A stretch of 64,000 nt of DNA from Streptomyces sp. BA2 (GTDB lineage: Bacteria > Actinomycetota > Actinomycetes > Streptomycetales > Streptomycetaceae). This document shows, one piece after another, positions 35,726-42,942 of this stretch. The stretch lies in assembly GCF_009769735.1 (NCBI RefSeq), contig NZ_WSRO01000002.1:7427001-7491000 (forward strand). Reading direction: 5' to 3'. The stretch's first letter is position 1. Each line of letters begins with the position of its first letter. The notes beneath the pieces are model-generated. The model was not told the DNA's origin. It ran no database searches and saw only the letters and a list, made by a program, of their open reading frames with translations. Position numbers and translations under genes: made by a program.

Positions 35726-37168
35726 TCAGCTGGTGCGGGTTCGCTTGGGAAGCAGGAGCATCAGCGCCCACATCGTGACGAGTGTGCCGACGACGTACCC
35801 GAGGCTGTCGGCGAAAGCGGCGTTCATGGCTGGGCCGCGGGTGCCGGCGCTGATGTCGGTGAAGAGGACCACGGTGGTCAGCGCGGTGCCCAGCGCGATG
35901 CCGAGCTGCGTTCCGGTGTTGAAGAGGCCGGAGGCTGACCCGGCGTACTGGTGGGAGACCTTGCCGAGGGTCAGGTCGGCGAGCGGGGCGCCGATCATGC
36001 CGAGGCCGAAACCGACGGCGAGCATCGGCGCCGCGGCCGGCACCGTTCCCATGCCGGTGCCCTCGGTGGTGATGAGGTGGTGGTACCCGCACAGGGTGGC
36101 GGCGGCGAGCAGGGCCCCGGCCTGCGGCACGGCTCGCCCGTAGCGCGCTACGAGGCTCATGGCGAGCCAGGCGCCGCTCATCTCACCGAGGGACGCGGCG
36201 ACGAAACCGGCAGCGGCCTGGCCCGGCGTGAGGCCGAGGCCGTCCTGCATGAACAGCGCCCAGGACAGGAAGAAGACCCCGGACAGCAGGCCGAAGGCGA
36301 GCTGGGTGGCGAGCCCGGCGCTGAAGGCGCGGCCGGTGAAGAGGGAGAGGACCACCAGGGGTGAGCCGTCCTTGCGCGTCTTGGCCTTCTGCTGGCCCAC
36401 GAACAGCGCCATGACGAGCAGGCCGGCGCCGAACGTCGCGAACGACCAGGCGGGCCAACCGTGTTCGCCGCCCACCGTCAGCGGGAGCGTGATCAGCAGC
36501 AGGCCGAGCGCGGACAGGAAGATGCCGAGCGGGTCCAGGCGCCCGGCGGTGCGGTCGCGGGACTTGGGGATGCAGCGCAGGCCGAGGACGACCGCGGCGA
36601 TCCCGATGGGCAGATTGATCAGGAAGATCGGCCGCCAGCCCAGGCCGAACAGGTCGGCCTGGGTCAGGACACCGCCCAGGACCGGTCCGGTGACACTGCC
36701 GAGCGACATGACCGTCCCGTACAGGCCGAACGCCTTCGCCCGGGAGCCCTCCTCGAAGGTGACGTGCAGGGTGGCCAGGACCTGCGGGACCATCGCCGCG
36801 GCCGCTGCGCCTTGCAGGACGCGGGCGGCGATCAGGAGGTCCGGTCCGGTCGAGATTCCGCAGAGCAGCGAGGCCAGAGTGAAGACGGTCGTGCCGCCGA
36901 GGAAGATCCGCTTGCGCCCGTAGAGGTCGCCGAGCCGGCCGCCGGTGATCAGGCCGAGGGCTAAGGTCAGGGCGTAGGCGGCGTGGATCCACTGGAGGGC
37001 CGCGGTGGTGGCGCCGGTGTCGGCGGCGATGGAGGGCAGGGCGGTGTAGACGACGGAGCCGTCGAGGGCGTTCATCAACTCTGCGGTCAGGACGACGGCG
37101 AGGGTGAGGGCCCGGGCGCGGCCCGCGGGCCGGCTGCTGATGGTGGTCGTGTGGGTGTCGCGGGACAC
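35726..37168 (-). CDS. MFS drug exporter, DHA2 type, copy A
   Basis: This 480-residue transporter starts at GTG 37168 with AGGAG 10 nt upstream and has about fourteen helices. Signatures include 'LMNALDGSVVYTALPSIAAD', 'GGRLGDLYGRKRIFLGG' and 'VLGGVLTQADLFGLGWRPIF'. It is a clear paralogue of the gene immediately upstream (37375-38820), with the same start context (V-S-x-D-T-H-T) and end point. The frame remains open upstream of 37168, but that part is antisense noise within the paralogue. The two probably arose by tandem duplication and export toxic compounds or antibiotics. Confidence 0.9.
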   Translation of the reverse strand: MSRDTHTTTISSRPAGRARALTLAVVLTAELMNALDGSVVYTALPSIAADTGATTAALQWIHAAYALTLALGLITGGRLGDLYGRKRIFLGGTTVFTLASLLCGISTGPDLLIAARVLQGAAAAAMVPQVLATLHVTFEEGSRAKAFGLYGTVMSLGSVTGPVLGGVLTQADLFGLGWRPIFLINLPIGIAAVVLGLRCIPKSRDRTAGRLDPLGIFLSALGLLLITLPLTVGGEHGWPAWSFATFGAGLLVMALFVGQQKAKTRKDGSPLVVLSLFTGRAFSAGLATQLAFGLLSGVFFLSWALFMQDGLGLTPGQAAAGFVAASLGEMSGAWLAMSLVARYGRAVPQAGALLAAATLCGYHHLITTEGTGMGTVPAAAPMLAVGFGLGMIGAPLADLTLGKVSHQYAGSASGLFNTGTQLGIALGTALTTVVLFTDISAGTRGPAMNAAFADSLGYVVGTLVTMWALMLLLPKRTRTS

Positions 37169-37203
37169 GGGAGAGGGGCTCCTGTTGCTGTGGGGTCCGG
37201 GGA

Positions 37204-37229
37204 TACGGGCAGGCCAGGGCTGTCCCGTA
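37204..37229 (-). promoter_or_regulatory. leader hairpin of MFS copy A
   Basis: TACGGGCAG (37204-37212) pairs with CTG-T-CCCGTA (37220-37229, one bulge), ending 36 nt before the GTG start. The position and loop (CCTGGCC versus CCAGGCC) match the leader hairpin of copy B. The peptide-coding stretch seen ahead of copy B's hairpin is degenerate here: the S-P-V codons remain but there is no start or stop. Confidence 0.5.
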
Positions 37230-37374
37230 CGCCGACTGCGCACAGGAGAAGCGGGGTTCGGGGCCCGGGCCGGGATGGGCGCCGTCGCTTCCGGCAGGGC
37301 GGTGCGGCACCCCGAGGGAGGGGGAAAGGGGCCCGGCGGCCCGCCCCCTCGCAGGGCAGGCCGCCGGACGTGGT

Positions 37375-38820
37375 TCAGGCGGCCTTGACCGGCCTCGGCA
37401 ACCGGAACATCAGCGCCCACATCACCGCGAGAGCGGCGACGACGTACCAGATGCTGCCCGCGAACGCCTCGGTCACGGTGGTGCCGTGGCTGCCCGCGGG
37501 GGCGTGGTTGAAGAACACGACGGAGGCCGTCGCGATACCGAGGGCTGTGCCGAGCTGCATGGCGGTGTTGAACAGTCCCGCCGCGGATCCGGCGTCCTCG
37601 TGGCCGACCTGGCTGAGGGTGAGACCGGCGAGACCCGCTCCGACCATGCCGAACCCGGCCCCGACGAGGACCATCGGGGCGACGGCGGCCACGAACGGCA
37701 CCTCGGTCCGCTGGGCGGAGACCAGCAGTTGGTAGCCGACCAGGGTGCAGGCGATCAGCACCGCCCCGGCCTGCGGCACGCGCCGCATGTGGCGTCCTGC
37801 CCACTTGGAGGCGAGCATCGCGCCGGCCATGCCGCCGACGGAGATGGCGACGGACGCCGGAGCGAACTGCCCGGGCGAAAGCCCGAGGCCGGACTGCATG
37901 AACAGCACCCACGTCAGCAGGAACACGCCGGACACGAGGCCGAAGACCAGCTGGGCGGCGAGCCCGCCGGCGAACGCCTTGCCGCGGAACAGCGAGAGTG
38001 CCACCAGCGCGGACCCGTTCTGGGCGGTCCTGGCCCGCTGCTGGCCCACGAACACGGCCAGTACGACGACGCCCGCGGCGAGCATGGCCAGGCTCCAGGC
38101 CGGCCAGTTCCGTTCGCCGCCCACGGTGAGCGGGAAGGCGATCAGCAGCACACCCGCACTGGAGAGCAGCATGCCCAGCGGGTCCAGACGCCTGGCCTGC
38201 CGGTCCCGAGATTCCGGGATGTACCGGAGGGCGAACAGCACGGTGGCCAGGCCGATGGGCAGGTTGATCAGGAAGATCGTCCGCCAGCCGAGACCGGCGA
38301 TGTCGGCGGAGGTCAGGACGGCGCCGAGGACCGGGCCGAGGACGCCGCCGAGCGACATGATCATGCCGTACAAGCCGAACGCCTTGGCACGGGACTCCCC
38401 GTCGAAGGTGACCGCGATGGTGGCCATGACCTGCGGCACCATGGCCGCCGCTCCGGCGCCCTGGAGGACCCGGGCGGCGACCAGGAACTCCGGTCCGGTC
38501 GCGATCCCGCACAGCAGCGAGGCCAGCGTGAACAGGACGGTACCGGCGATGAAGACCCGCTTGCGCCCGAAGAGGTCACCCAGGCGCCCGCCGGTGATCA
38601 GGGCGAGGGCGAAGGTGAGGGTGTAGGCGGCGGGGATCCACTGCACCGCGGCACTGGAGGCGCTGGTGTCCGCCTGGATGGAGGGCAGGGCGGTGTGGAC
38701 GATGGAACCGTCGAGCGCGTTCATCAGCTCGGCGATCAGCACCACGACCAGGGTGATCGTGGCGGCACGGGCAGCCCCTGCGGGGCGTGGGTGACCGTGG
38801 GTATGGGTGTCGGTCGACAC
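37375..38820 (-). CDS. MFS drug exporter, DHA2 type, copy B
   Basis: This 481-residue transporter starts at GTG 38820 (AGGAA 8 nt upstream). It has the same signatures as copy A: 'LMNALDGSIVHTALPSIQAD', 'GGRLGDLFGRKRVFIAG' and 'VLGAVLTSADIAGLGWRTIF'. About fourteen helices are expected. A 206-bp gap separates it from copy A downstream. Its leader carries a 14-codon peptide and a GC-rich hairpin followed by a pyrimidine-rich run, which suggests ribosome-mediated attenuation as the control. Confidence 0.9.
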   Translation of the reverse strand: MSTDTHTHGHPRPAGAARAATITLVVVLIAELMNALDGSIVHTALPSIQADTSASSAAVQWIPAAYTLTFALALITGGRLGDLFGRKRVFIAGTVLFTLASLLCGIATGPEFLVAARVLQGAGAAAMVPQVMATIAVTFDGESRAKAFGLYGMIMSLGGVLGPVLGAVLTSADIAGLGWRTIFLINLPIGLATVLFALRYIPESRDRQARRLDPLGMLLSSAGVLLIAFPLTVGGERNWPAWSLAMLAAGVVVLAVFVGQQRARTAQNGSALVALSLFRGKAFAGGLAAQLVFGLVSGVFLLTWVLFMQSGLGLSPGQFAPASVAISVGGMAGAMLASKWAGRHMRRVPQAGAVLIACTLVGYQLLVSAQRTEVPFVAAVAPMVLVGAGFGMVGAGLAGLTLSQVGHEDAGSAAGLFNTAMQLGTALGIATASVVFFNHAPAGSHGTTVTEAFAGSIWYVVAALAVMWALMFRLPRPVKAA

Positions 38821-38856
38821 GAGGAAGATTCCTGTTCGCGTACAGAAGGAAAAGGG

Positions 38857-38884
38857 GCGGGGGCAGGCCTGGGCATGCCCCCGC
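38857..38884 (-). promoter_or_regulatory. attenuator-like hairpin in the leader of MFS copy B
   Basis: GCGGGGGCA (38857-38865) pairs perfectly with TGCCCCCGC (38876-38884) around a 10-nt loop. On the minus strand the stem is followed by CCCCTTTTCCTTC, resembling an intrinsic terminator. It lies 37 nt ahead of the GTG start and 4 nt after the stop codon of the leader peptide. Confidence 0.6.
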
Positions 38885-38888
38885 ACGC

Positions 38889-38933
38889 CTACAGCGCGAC
38901 AGGGGAGAGCAGGGTGCAACGAGCCCAGGCCAT
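38889..38933 (-). CDS. 14-residue leader peptide MAWARCTLLSPVAL
   Basis: ATG 38933 to TAG 38889 on the minus strand encodes MAWARCTLLSPVAL. The stop is 4 nt from the attenuator-like stem, so a ribosome on this frame would touch the hairpin. Part of the sequence (A-R...S-P-V) recurs at the same place ahead of MFS copy A. There is no strong Shine-Dalgarno. It is inferred from position and paralogue comparison, not from any known family. Confidence 0.45.
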   Translation of the reverse strand: MAWARCTLLSPVAL

Positions 38934-39349
38934 CAGGAAGCACCGCCGTCGAGGTATGCGTCGGAAGCCCGCCATCGCGGACGACCGGAAAGAGCCTCGG
39001 AACGAGCGGCTGCTTACTTGGCCTGGGAGATACGTCATCACCTCGAAACACAGCGCCGGGCCCCGGAACGGGCACCGGCGGAACCACACGAGGCTAAAAC
39101 GCCCCCGGACTTCCCCGCAACGCAATAAGTCACAAGCCGAAGGAGGCCCGGCCGACGCCGGGACGGCGAGAAACGTGGTGTGCGGGGCCGACGGAACCGG
39201 GTAACGTCTTGGCCATGTTCTTCCAGACGCCGATTTACGAGTGAGAGCGCGATGGGCCCCCGCTGACGTCCTTCGACGTCGCCGCGCGCCCGTCCCCCAC
39301 CGATGAATCCGTAGATCACTGATCACTTCACATCATTCCGGGAGAACCC
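38934..39349. other. intergenic region between MFS copy B and the small basic protein
   Basis: No convincing gene is visible. It should contain the promoters of the leftward MFS leader and of the rightward 69-residue gene. A nine-codon frame on the plus strand (39215-39244, MFFQTPIYE) lies 105 bp before the next gene. It has no recognisable leader character. Confidence 0.4.
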
Positions 39350-39559
39350 GTGAGCAAGAACATCAACAACCCCGTGGGCATGGGCGGCGGCAAGCGCAAG
39401 AAGCTGTCCCGCGCCGAACGCCAGAACAACGGTCCGCACCGCAACCTCGACCGCCAGAGCGCCGCCGACCAGAAGGCGGAGCTGGTGCGCAAGATGCGCG
39501 AGAAGGTGGGCACCGCCGAGGGCGCCGGGCAGACGAGCGACGACACCGCACAGAGCTGA
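39350..39559 (+). CDS. small basic protein, DUF6243-like
   Basis: This 69-residue protein starts at GTG 39350 behind GGGAGAA. It opens with 'MSKNINNPVGMGGGKRKKLS' and continues with basic and polar residues, then an amphipathic helix (AADQKAELVRKMREKV). This agrees with what I recall of the small Streptomyces DUF6243 proteins (a G-G-x-R/K-K-K-L-S motif), whose function is unknown. It is followed by a strong terminator hairpin, so it is transcribed alone. Confidence 0.7.
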   Translation: MSKNINNPVGMGGGKRKKLSRAERQNNGPHRNLDRQSAADQKAELVRKMREKVGTAEGAGQTSDDTAQS

Positions 39560-39591
39560 CGCAGCGTCGCCGCAGGGCGGCACCGCATGGG

Positions 39592-39628
39592 GCAGGGCCC
39601 GGACCGCGATACGCGGTCCGGGCCCTGC
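39592..39628 (+). terminator. strong hairpin terminator
   Basis: GCAGGGCCCGGACCGCG (39592-39608) and its exact complement (39612-39628) form a 17-bp stem with a 3-nt loop, 32 bp after the small basic protein gene. Confidence 0.8.
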
Positions 39629-39690
39629 TGCCGTACCGGGCGCGGCCGGTCCCGCTCACCCCTCGGCCGAACACACGGATACGCTGCCCG

Positions 39691-39746
39691 GAACGTCTTC
39701 CACCTGGTTGAACCGCCACAGCCAGGACCCCGCTCAGAGGGGCTGC
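39691..39746 (+). mobile_element. remnant of an IS110-family 3' end
   Basis: This segment (GTCTTCCACCTGGTTGAACC, then a CACAGCCAG stretch, then AGGGGCTG) is clearly related to the end of the IS110 transposase gene and its downstream flank at 41490-41545 (GTCTTCCACCTTATTGAACA, CACAGCCAG, AGGGGCGG). No other part of an element is attached. It directly precedes the truncated pcaD. Confidence 0.6.
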
Positions 39747-39747
39747 C

Positions 39748-39876
39748 GTGACAGATGAGAGGGTCGGGCGAGTGAGCGAGACACCTGAGAACACCCTGCA
39801 GTACCGCTTTGACGGGCCGGAAGACGCCCCGGTCCTCATCCTGGGCCCCTCCCTCGGTACCACATGGCACAGGTAG
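39748..39876 (+). pseudogene. pcaD: pcaD fragment: N-terminus of 3-oxoadipate enol-lactonase
   Basis: The translation contains 'LQYRFDGPEDAPVLILGPSL' and then 'GTTWH', the start of Streptomyces PcaD, the alpha/beta-hydrolase that opens 3-oxoadipate enol-lactone in the protocatechuate branch. After Trp-His the sequence diverges and stops (TAG 39874). About 40 of some 260+ residues remain, and neither the rest of pcaD nor other pca genes follow. The natural start may be GTG 39772. The cut marks a junction with the IS110-associated DNA to the right. Confidence 0.75.
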
Positions 39877-40419
39877 TCGGAACCGTCTTCTGACGTCCAC
39901 GTGGTCCAGTTCGGCGGCGTTCGCGCAGGTTTGGTCTTGGTGGTCTTGGTGCGTCGACGCTGTTGGTGACAGCGATGTGACAGCTGAGGCCCTTGCCGAC
40001 CAGGTGCTGCTCATACGGATGCGGCGTCTGCGAGCGTATCGAGTGCTCGCCGTGAGCAGCGCTGTTGCTCGGCCACCTGTTGCGAATCGGTCGCGAACGA
40101 TCGGCTGGTGTCAGATCCCGGTGCCGTAAGAGCTGAGACTGAGCATGCTCCCTGTTTCCAGGTGGGAATGCTGTGACGGGCGGGAGGATGGGTGGGTGCT
40201 GTCCCGGGTCTGGGGTCTGACTCATGACATCTCTGACCGGAGCGTCTGAATTTCGCAGTGTCGGCTGTTGGCCGGGGATGGTGCGTTGTCGGTGCCGGGC
40301 TGGCGGGGTGTGTCTCGATAGGGGCCTGCCGATGGTTGTGGCGTTCTCACGATTCTGACGGCCTGGCTTGGCCTGGTGCTGGCAACGCGACACGTCGTCG
40401 GACCGGAAGGGGATCGGGC
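39877..40419 (+). other. noncoding left part of the IS110 element and junction DNA
   Basis: This 543-bp stretch has no credible gene. Its right part lies directly upstream of the IS110 transposase. In that family the noncoding left end encodes the structured bridge RNA. The exact left boundary cannot be read because IS110 elements lack long terminal inverted repeats. Confidence 0.45.
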
Positions 40420-41534
40420 ATGTCGACTTCGACGGTGCCCAGTACGTCGCTCGCGCCGCAGACCCGCCGTCGCCGTCCTGTGGGGGAGGTGGTGTTGGAG
40501 TGGACACGCACCGGGATGCCCACGTGGGTGCGGTGCTTGCCGTAACAGGGGCAGTGCTGGGCACTGACGAGTTCCCGGCTACCGCTGCCGGGTACCGGGA
40601 TCTGCTGAAGTGGGCCAGGAAGTCGGGTGTGGTGAGGCGGGCTGGGGTGGAGGGGACCGGCTCCTACGGGGCATCCCTGTCGCGCTATCTGCTGGCGCAG
40701 GGCGTCGACGTGTTGGACGTGAACCGGATGGATCGGGCCGACGGCCGGCGCCGCGGCAAGTCGGATCCGCTCGATGCGCAGAACGCCGCGCGAGCCGTGT
40801 TGAGCGGGCGGGCCCGCGCCCAGGCCAAGGCGGGTGATGGGCCGGTGCAGATCGCGAGAATGTACAAGCTCACGAAGGTGTCGGGCGTCAAGGCCCGCAC
40901 GCAGGCTATCAATCAGCTCAAGGCTGTCCTCATCACTGCCGACCCAGCTCTACGGGAAGAACTGGCCGGACTGGGCAATGCCGAACTCTTCCGTACCTGT
41001 GCGGGCTTCGCCGACCTGAGCAGTCATCAGGGGGTCGGCGAGGAGTCCGTGCTGCAGGCCACGCGGATCACGCTGGGTCTGCTGGCTGACCGGATCGGCC
41101 AGCTCTCCCAGCAGATCCGGGAGGTGGACGCTCGTCTGGCCCGGCTCGTGGAATGCCATGCCCCGCAGCTGCTTGAGGTGGTGGGGATCGGTCCGGACAC
41201 GGCTGTCGCTCTGCTGATCGCGGTGGGGGACAACCCGGAACGGCTGGGCAGTGAGGCGTCGTTCGCCGCGCTGTGCGGGGTCAGTCCCGTCGAGCGTTCC
41301 TCGGGACGCCGGCAGTTCCGGCGTCTCAACCGCGGTGGCGACCGGCAGGCCAACGCAGCGCTGCATCGGATCGTGTTCACCCGTCTGCGGGTCGACCCAC
41401 GTACCCAGACCTACTACGAGCGCCGGATCAAGGAGGGCAAGACCCGGCGTGAAATCATCCGGTGCCTCAAGCGCTATGCGGCCAGGGAGGTCTTCCACCT
41501 TATTGAACAGCCACAGCCAGAACCCTGCGCATAG
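40420..41534 (+). pseudogene. IS110-family transposase with an N-terminal frame break
   Basis: The body of the protein, read in one frame to 41534, has the DEDD RuvC-like start 'GVDTHRDAHVGAVLAVTG', 'DVNRMDRADGRRRGKSDPLD' and the Transposase_20 region 'LLEVVGIGPDTAVALL' and 'FAALCGVSPVERSSGRRQF'. The only credible start, ATG 40420 (MSTSTVPSTS...GEVVL), is in another frame. It would join exactly at 'GEVVL-GVDTHRD' if one G were restored at 40497-40498 (TTGGAG instead of TTGGGAG). In the body frame only TTG 40368 or an internal GTG 40500 is available. It is probably inactive unless this is a sequencing error. IS110 recombinases use no classical inverted repeats. Confidence 0.8.
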
Positions 41535-41739
41535 GGGCGGAGACGCTTAGGTAGGTGGCGACGGTAGCCCGCACCGTTATGCTGCCGAATTTCGGCCAAG
41601 TTGCGATGAACGTCTGCGGACGTAGCCGGACGTCCACGGACTGGGGCGAACACAGTGAGAACTACTGAGACAGGATGGGACTGGCTAGGTTCAATCCACG
41701 CCAGGTTACCTGCTCTCCTCTGCGGGCCACACTGCATCC

Positions 41740-42234
41740 ATGACGAGCTTTCAGCAGCGGAAAGCAATAGGTGACGCGCATGAGCGGTACGTCGCCGAAC
41801 AACTCACCGAGCGAGGCTGGGACGTCGACTTCTGGGGCCAAGGGCAGCTGAGCCGCGCGCTTCAATGCGCGCTCCGGAAGACCGACAGTTCCATTCGCTG
41901 GTTCCCGGATCTCATTGCGGCGAAGGCCAAGGAACTCGTACTGATCGACTGCAAGGGCGGCATGACCAGCAGGCGAACGGGCCGACATGCTGTCGAACGG
42001 TCTGCGGTGCTGGCGCATTTGCAGCTCGTTGCCTGGACGCAGCTCCCGGTCTACTACGTGTTCGATGGCCTTGATGCGTGGTCGCCGTACGACGTGCTCG
42101 TCGAGGGACAGAAAGGGCCACACAGCATTGCAGGATCGGGCGCCCCGTACTTTCTGATCTCTACCCAGGGAGCCCGTCGCTTCGACGACCTGTTCGGCAC
42201 ACCGGACGTCGCTCAGTTGGGTATTGCCTCGTAG
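41740..42234 (+). CDS. PD-(D/E)XK nuclease-like protein
   Basis: This 164-residue protein starts at ATG 41740. 'GDAHERYVAEQLTERGWDVD' is a helix with a conserved Glu and is followed by 'WFPDLIAAKAKELVLIDCKG'. Asp57, then Asp70-x-Lys72, fits the PD-(D/E)XK core of restriction enzymes and resolvase-like nucleases. No partner gene (methyltransferase, helicase) is present. It sits between the broken IS110 and the arsenic genes, as accessory DNA. Function is not established. The start has only a weak ribosome binding site. Confidence 0.6.
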   Translation: MTSFQQRKAIGDAHERYVAEQLTERGWDVDFWGQGQLSRALQCALRKTDSSIRWFPDLIAAKAKELVLIDCKGGMTSRRTGRHAVERSAVLAHLQLVAWTQLPVYYVFDGLDAWSPYDVLVEGQKGPHSIAGSGAPYFLISTQGARRFDDLFGTPDVAQLGIAS

Positions 42235-42537
42235 CCTTGGTAGTTACTCGCTCCAGCACCTCGACGCCGGAGAAGGCACCGGCACAACCAATCCTGTTCG
42301 CAGCCGTCCATTTATGGGGCATCGAAGTGGTGCTCGAACTATTGAAGATCGAAGTGGGCGTGACTGAGGCGCGCCAGTGCCGTAGACAGGGTGAGCCGAG
42401 CCTCAGCGGGGGCGGAGCACGGCGCGTGGCGACTTGGTCGGTCGGTGGTTCGAGGCCGGCTGACGAGATCCGCCCCGATCGGGATGCTGAACTGGCCTCT
42501 GATGCGTATGAGTTGATAGCGCTGGCCGCACCGGCGA
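42235..42537. other. intergenic, no gene seen
   Basis: This 303 bp between the nuclease-like gene and arsR holds no frame with a start site and convincing codon use. It may be leftover accessory DNA. Confidence 0.4.
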
Positions 42538-42864
42538 TCAGCAGGTGTTGTCGGATCGCTCCGAAGGCGGACAGCAGCTCACCAAGTAGCTCTGCAGGCC
42601 GGCCAGTCGCTCCGTGATGCCCTCCGCGTTCGTGCGGTAACGCACGAGCTTGCCCTCGCGGGTGGAGACGAGCAGCCCTCCGCGCCGGAGGATCGACAGG
42701 TGTTCCGAGGTCGTGGACTGTCCCAGACCGGCGCGCTCGGCGACCTCGTTGACGGTCAGCTCGATGCCGCCGGTGAAGTGGAGCATCAGCTGCTGACGGG
42801 TCTCGCTGGCCAGGGCCTTGAGGAAGTCCTGCAGATCTTGGTCGGGCTGGGCGGGGGCGGTCAC
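42538..42864 (-). CDS. arsR: ArsR-family arsenic repressor, copy 1
   Basis: This 108-residue winged-helix repressor starts at GTG 42864 (GAGGAG 7 nt upstream). The HTH is 'LTVNEVAERAGLGQSTTSEH' followed by 'LSILRRGGLLVSTREGKLV'. Metal-binding cysteines are at the C-terminus (C97, C98 and C108 in 'SCCPPSERSDNTC') rather than in the DNA-binding helix, the arrangement known from some actinobacterial ArsRs. It is divergent from the ArsO-like gene with a palindrome between them. The upstream frame to 43575 is antisense. Confidence 0.88.
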   Translation of the reverse strand: MTAPAQPDQDLQDFLKALASETRQQLMLHFTGGIELTVNEVAERAGLGQSTTSEHLSILRRGGLLVSTREGKLVRYRTNAEGITERLAGLQSYLVSCCPPSERSDNTC

Positions 42865-42906
42865 GGCGTTCTCCTCTGCGTCGGGAGACAGGATTCCACA
42901 TCTATC

Positions 42907-42932
42907 TATCGTCACCTCCCGATATGACGATA
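42907..42932. promoter_or_regulatory. ArsR operator candidate between arsR and arsO
   Basis: TATCGTCA (42907-42914) and TGACGATA (42925-42932) form a perfect 8-bp inverted repeat with a 10-bp spacer, centred between the divergent starts and overlapping both leaders. Confidence 0.65.
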
Positions 42933-42942
42933 CGGTGTGCTC

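Noticed and set aside
35726..38512. One long minus-strand frame that could be read as a double-length fused transporter
   Set aside because: Only the part after GTG 37168 encodes transporter sequence. The upstream part is out-of-frame translation of the paralogous exporter.
39215..39244. Nine-codon frame MFFQTPIYE as a leader peptide of the small basic protein
   Set aside because: There is no run of regulatory codons, no associated hairpin and no Shine-Dalgarno. The distance to the gene is large.
39836..40564. A 242-codon minus-strand frame in the IS110 junction
   Set aside because: It is composed of low-complexity Pro/Arg/Thr sequence with no motif, and it crosses the IS noncoding end and the transposase start.
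41535..42940. A tRNA gene or attachment-site duplication that would explain an integrated element
   Set aside because: No cloverleaf, CCA-end pattern or integrase gene could be found by eye near the suspected island edge.
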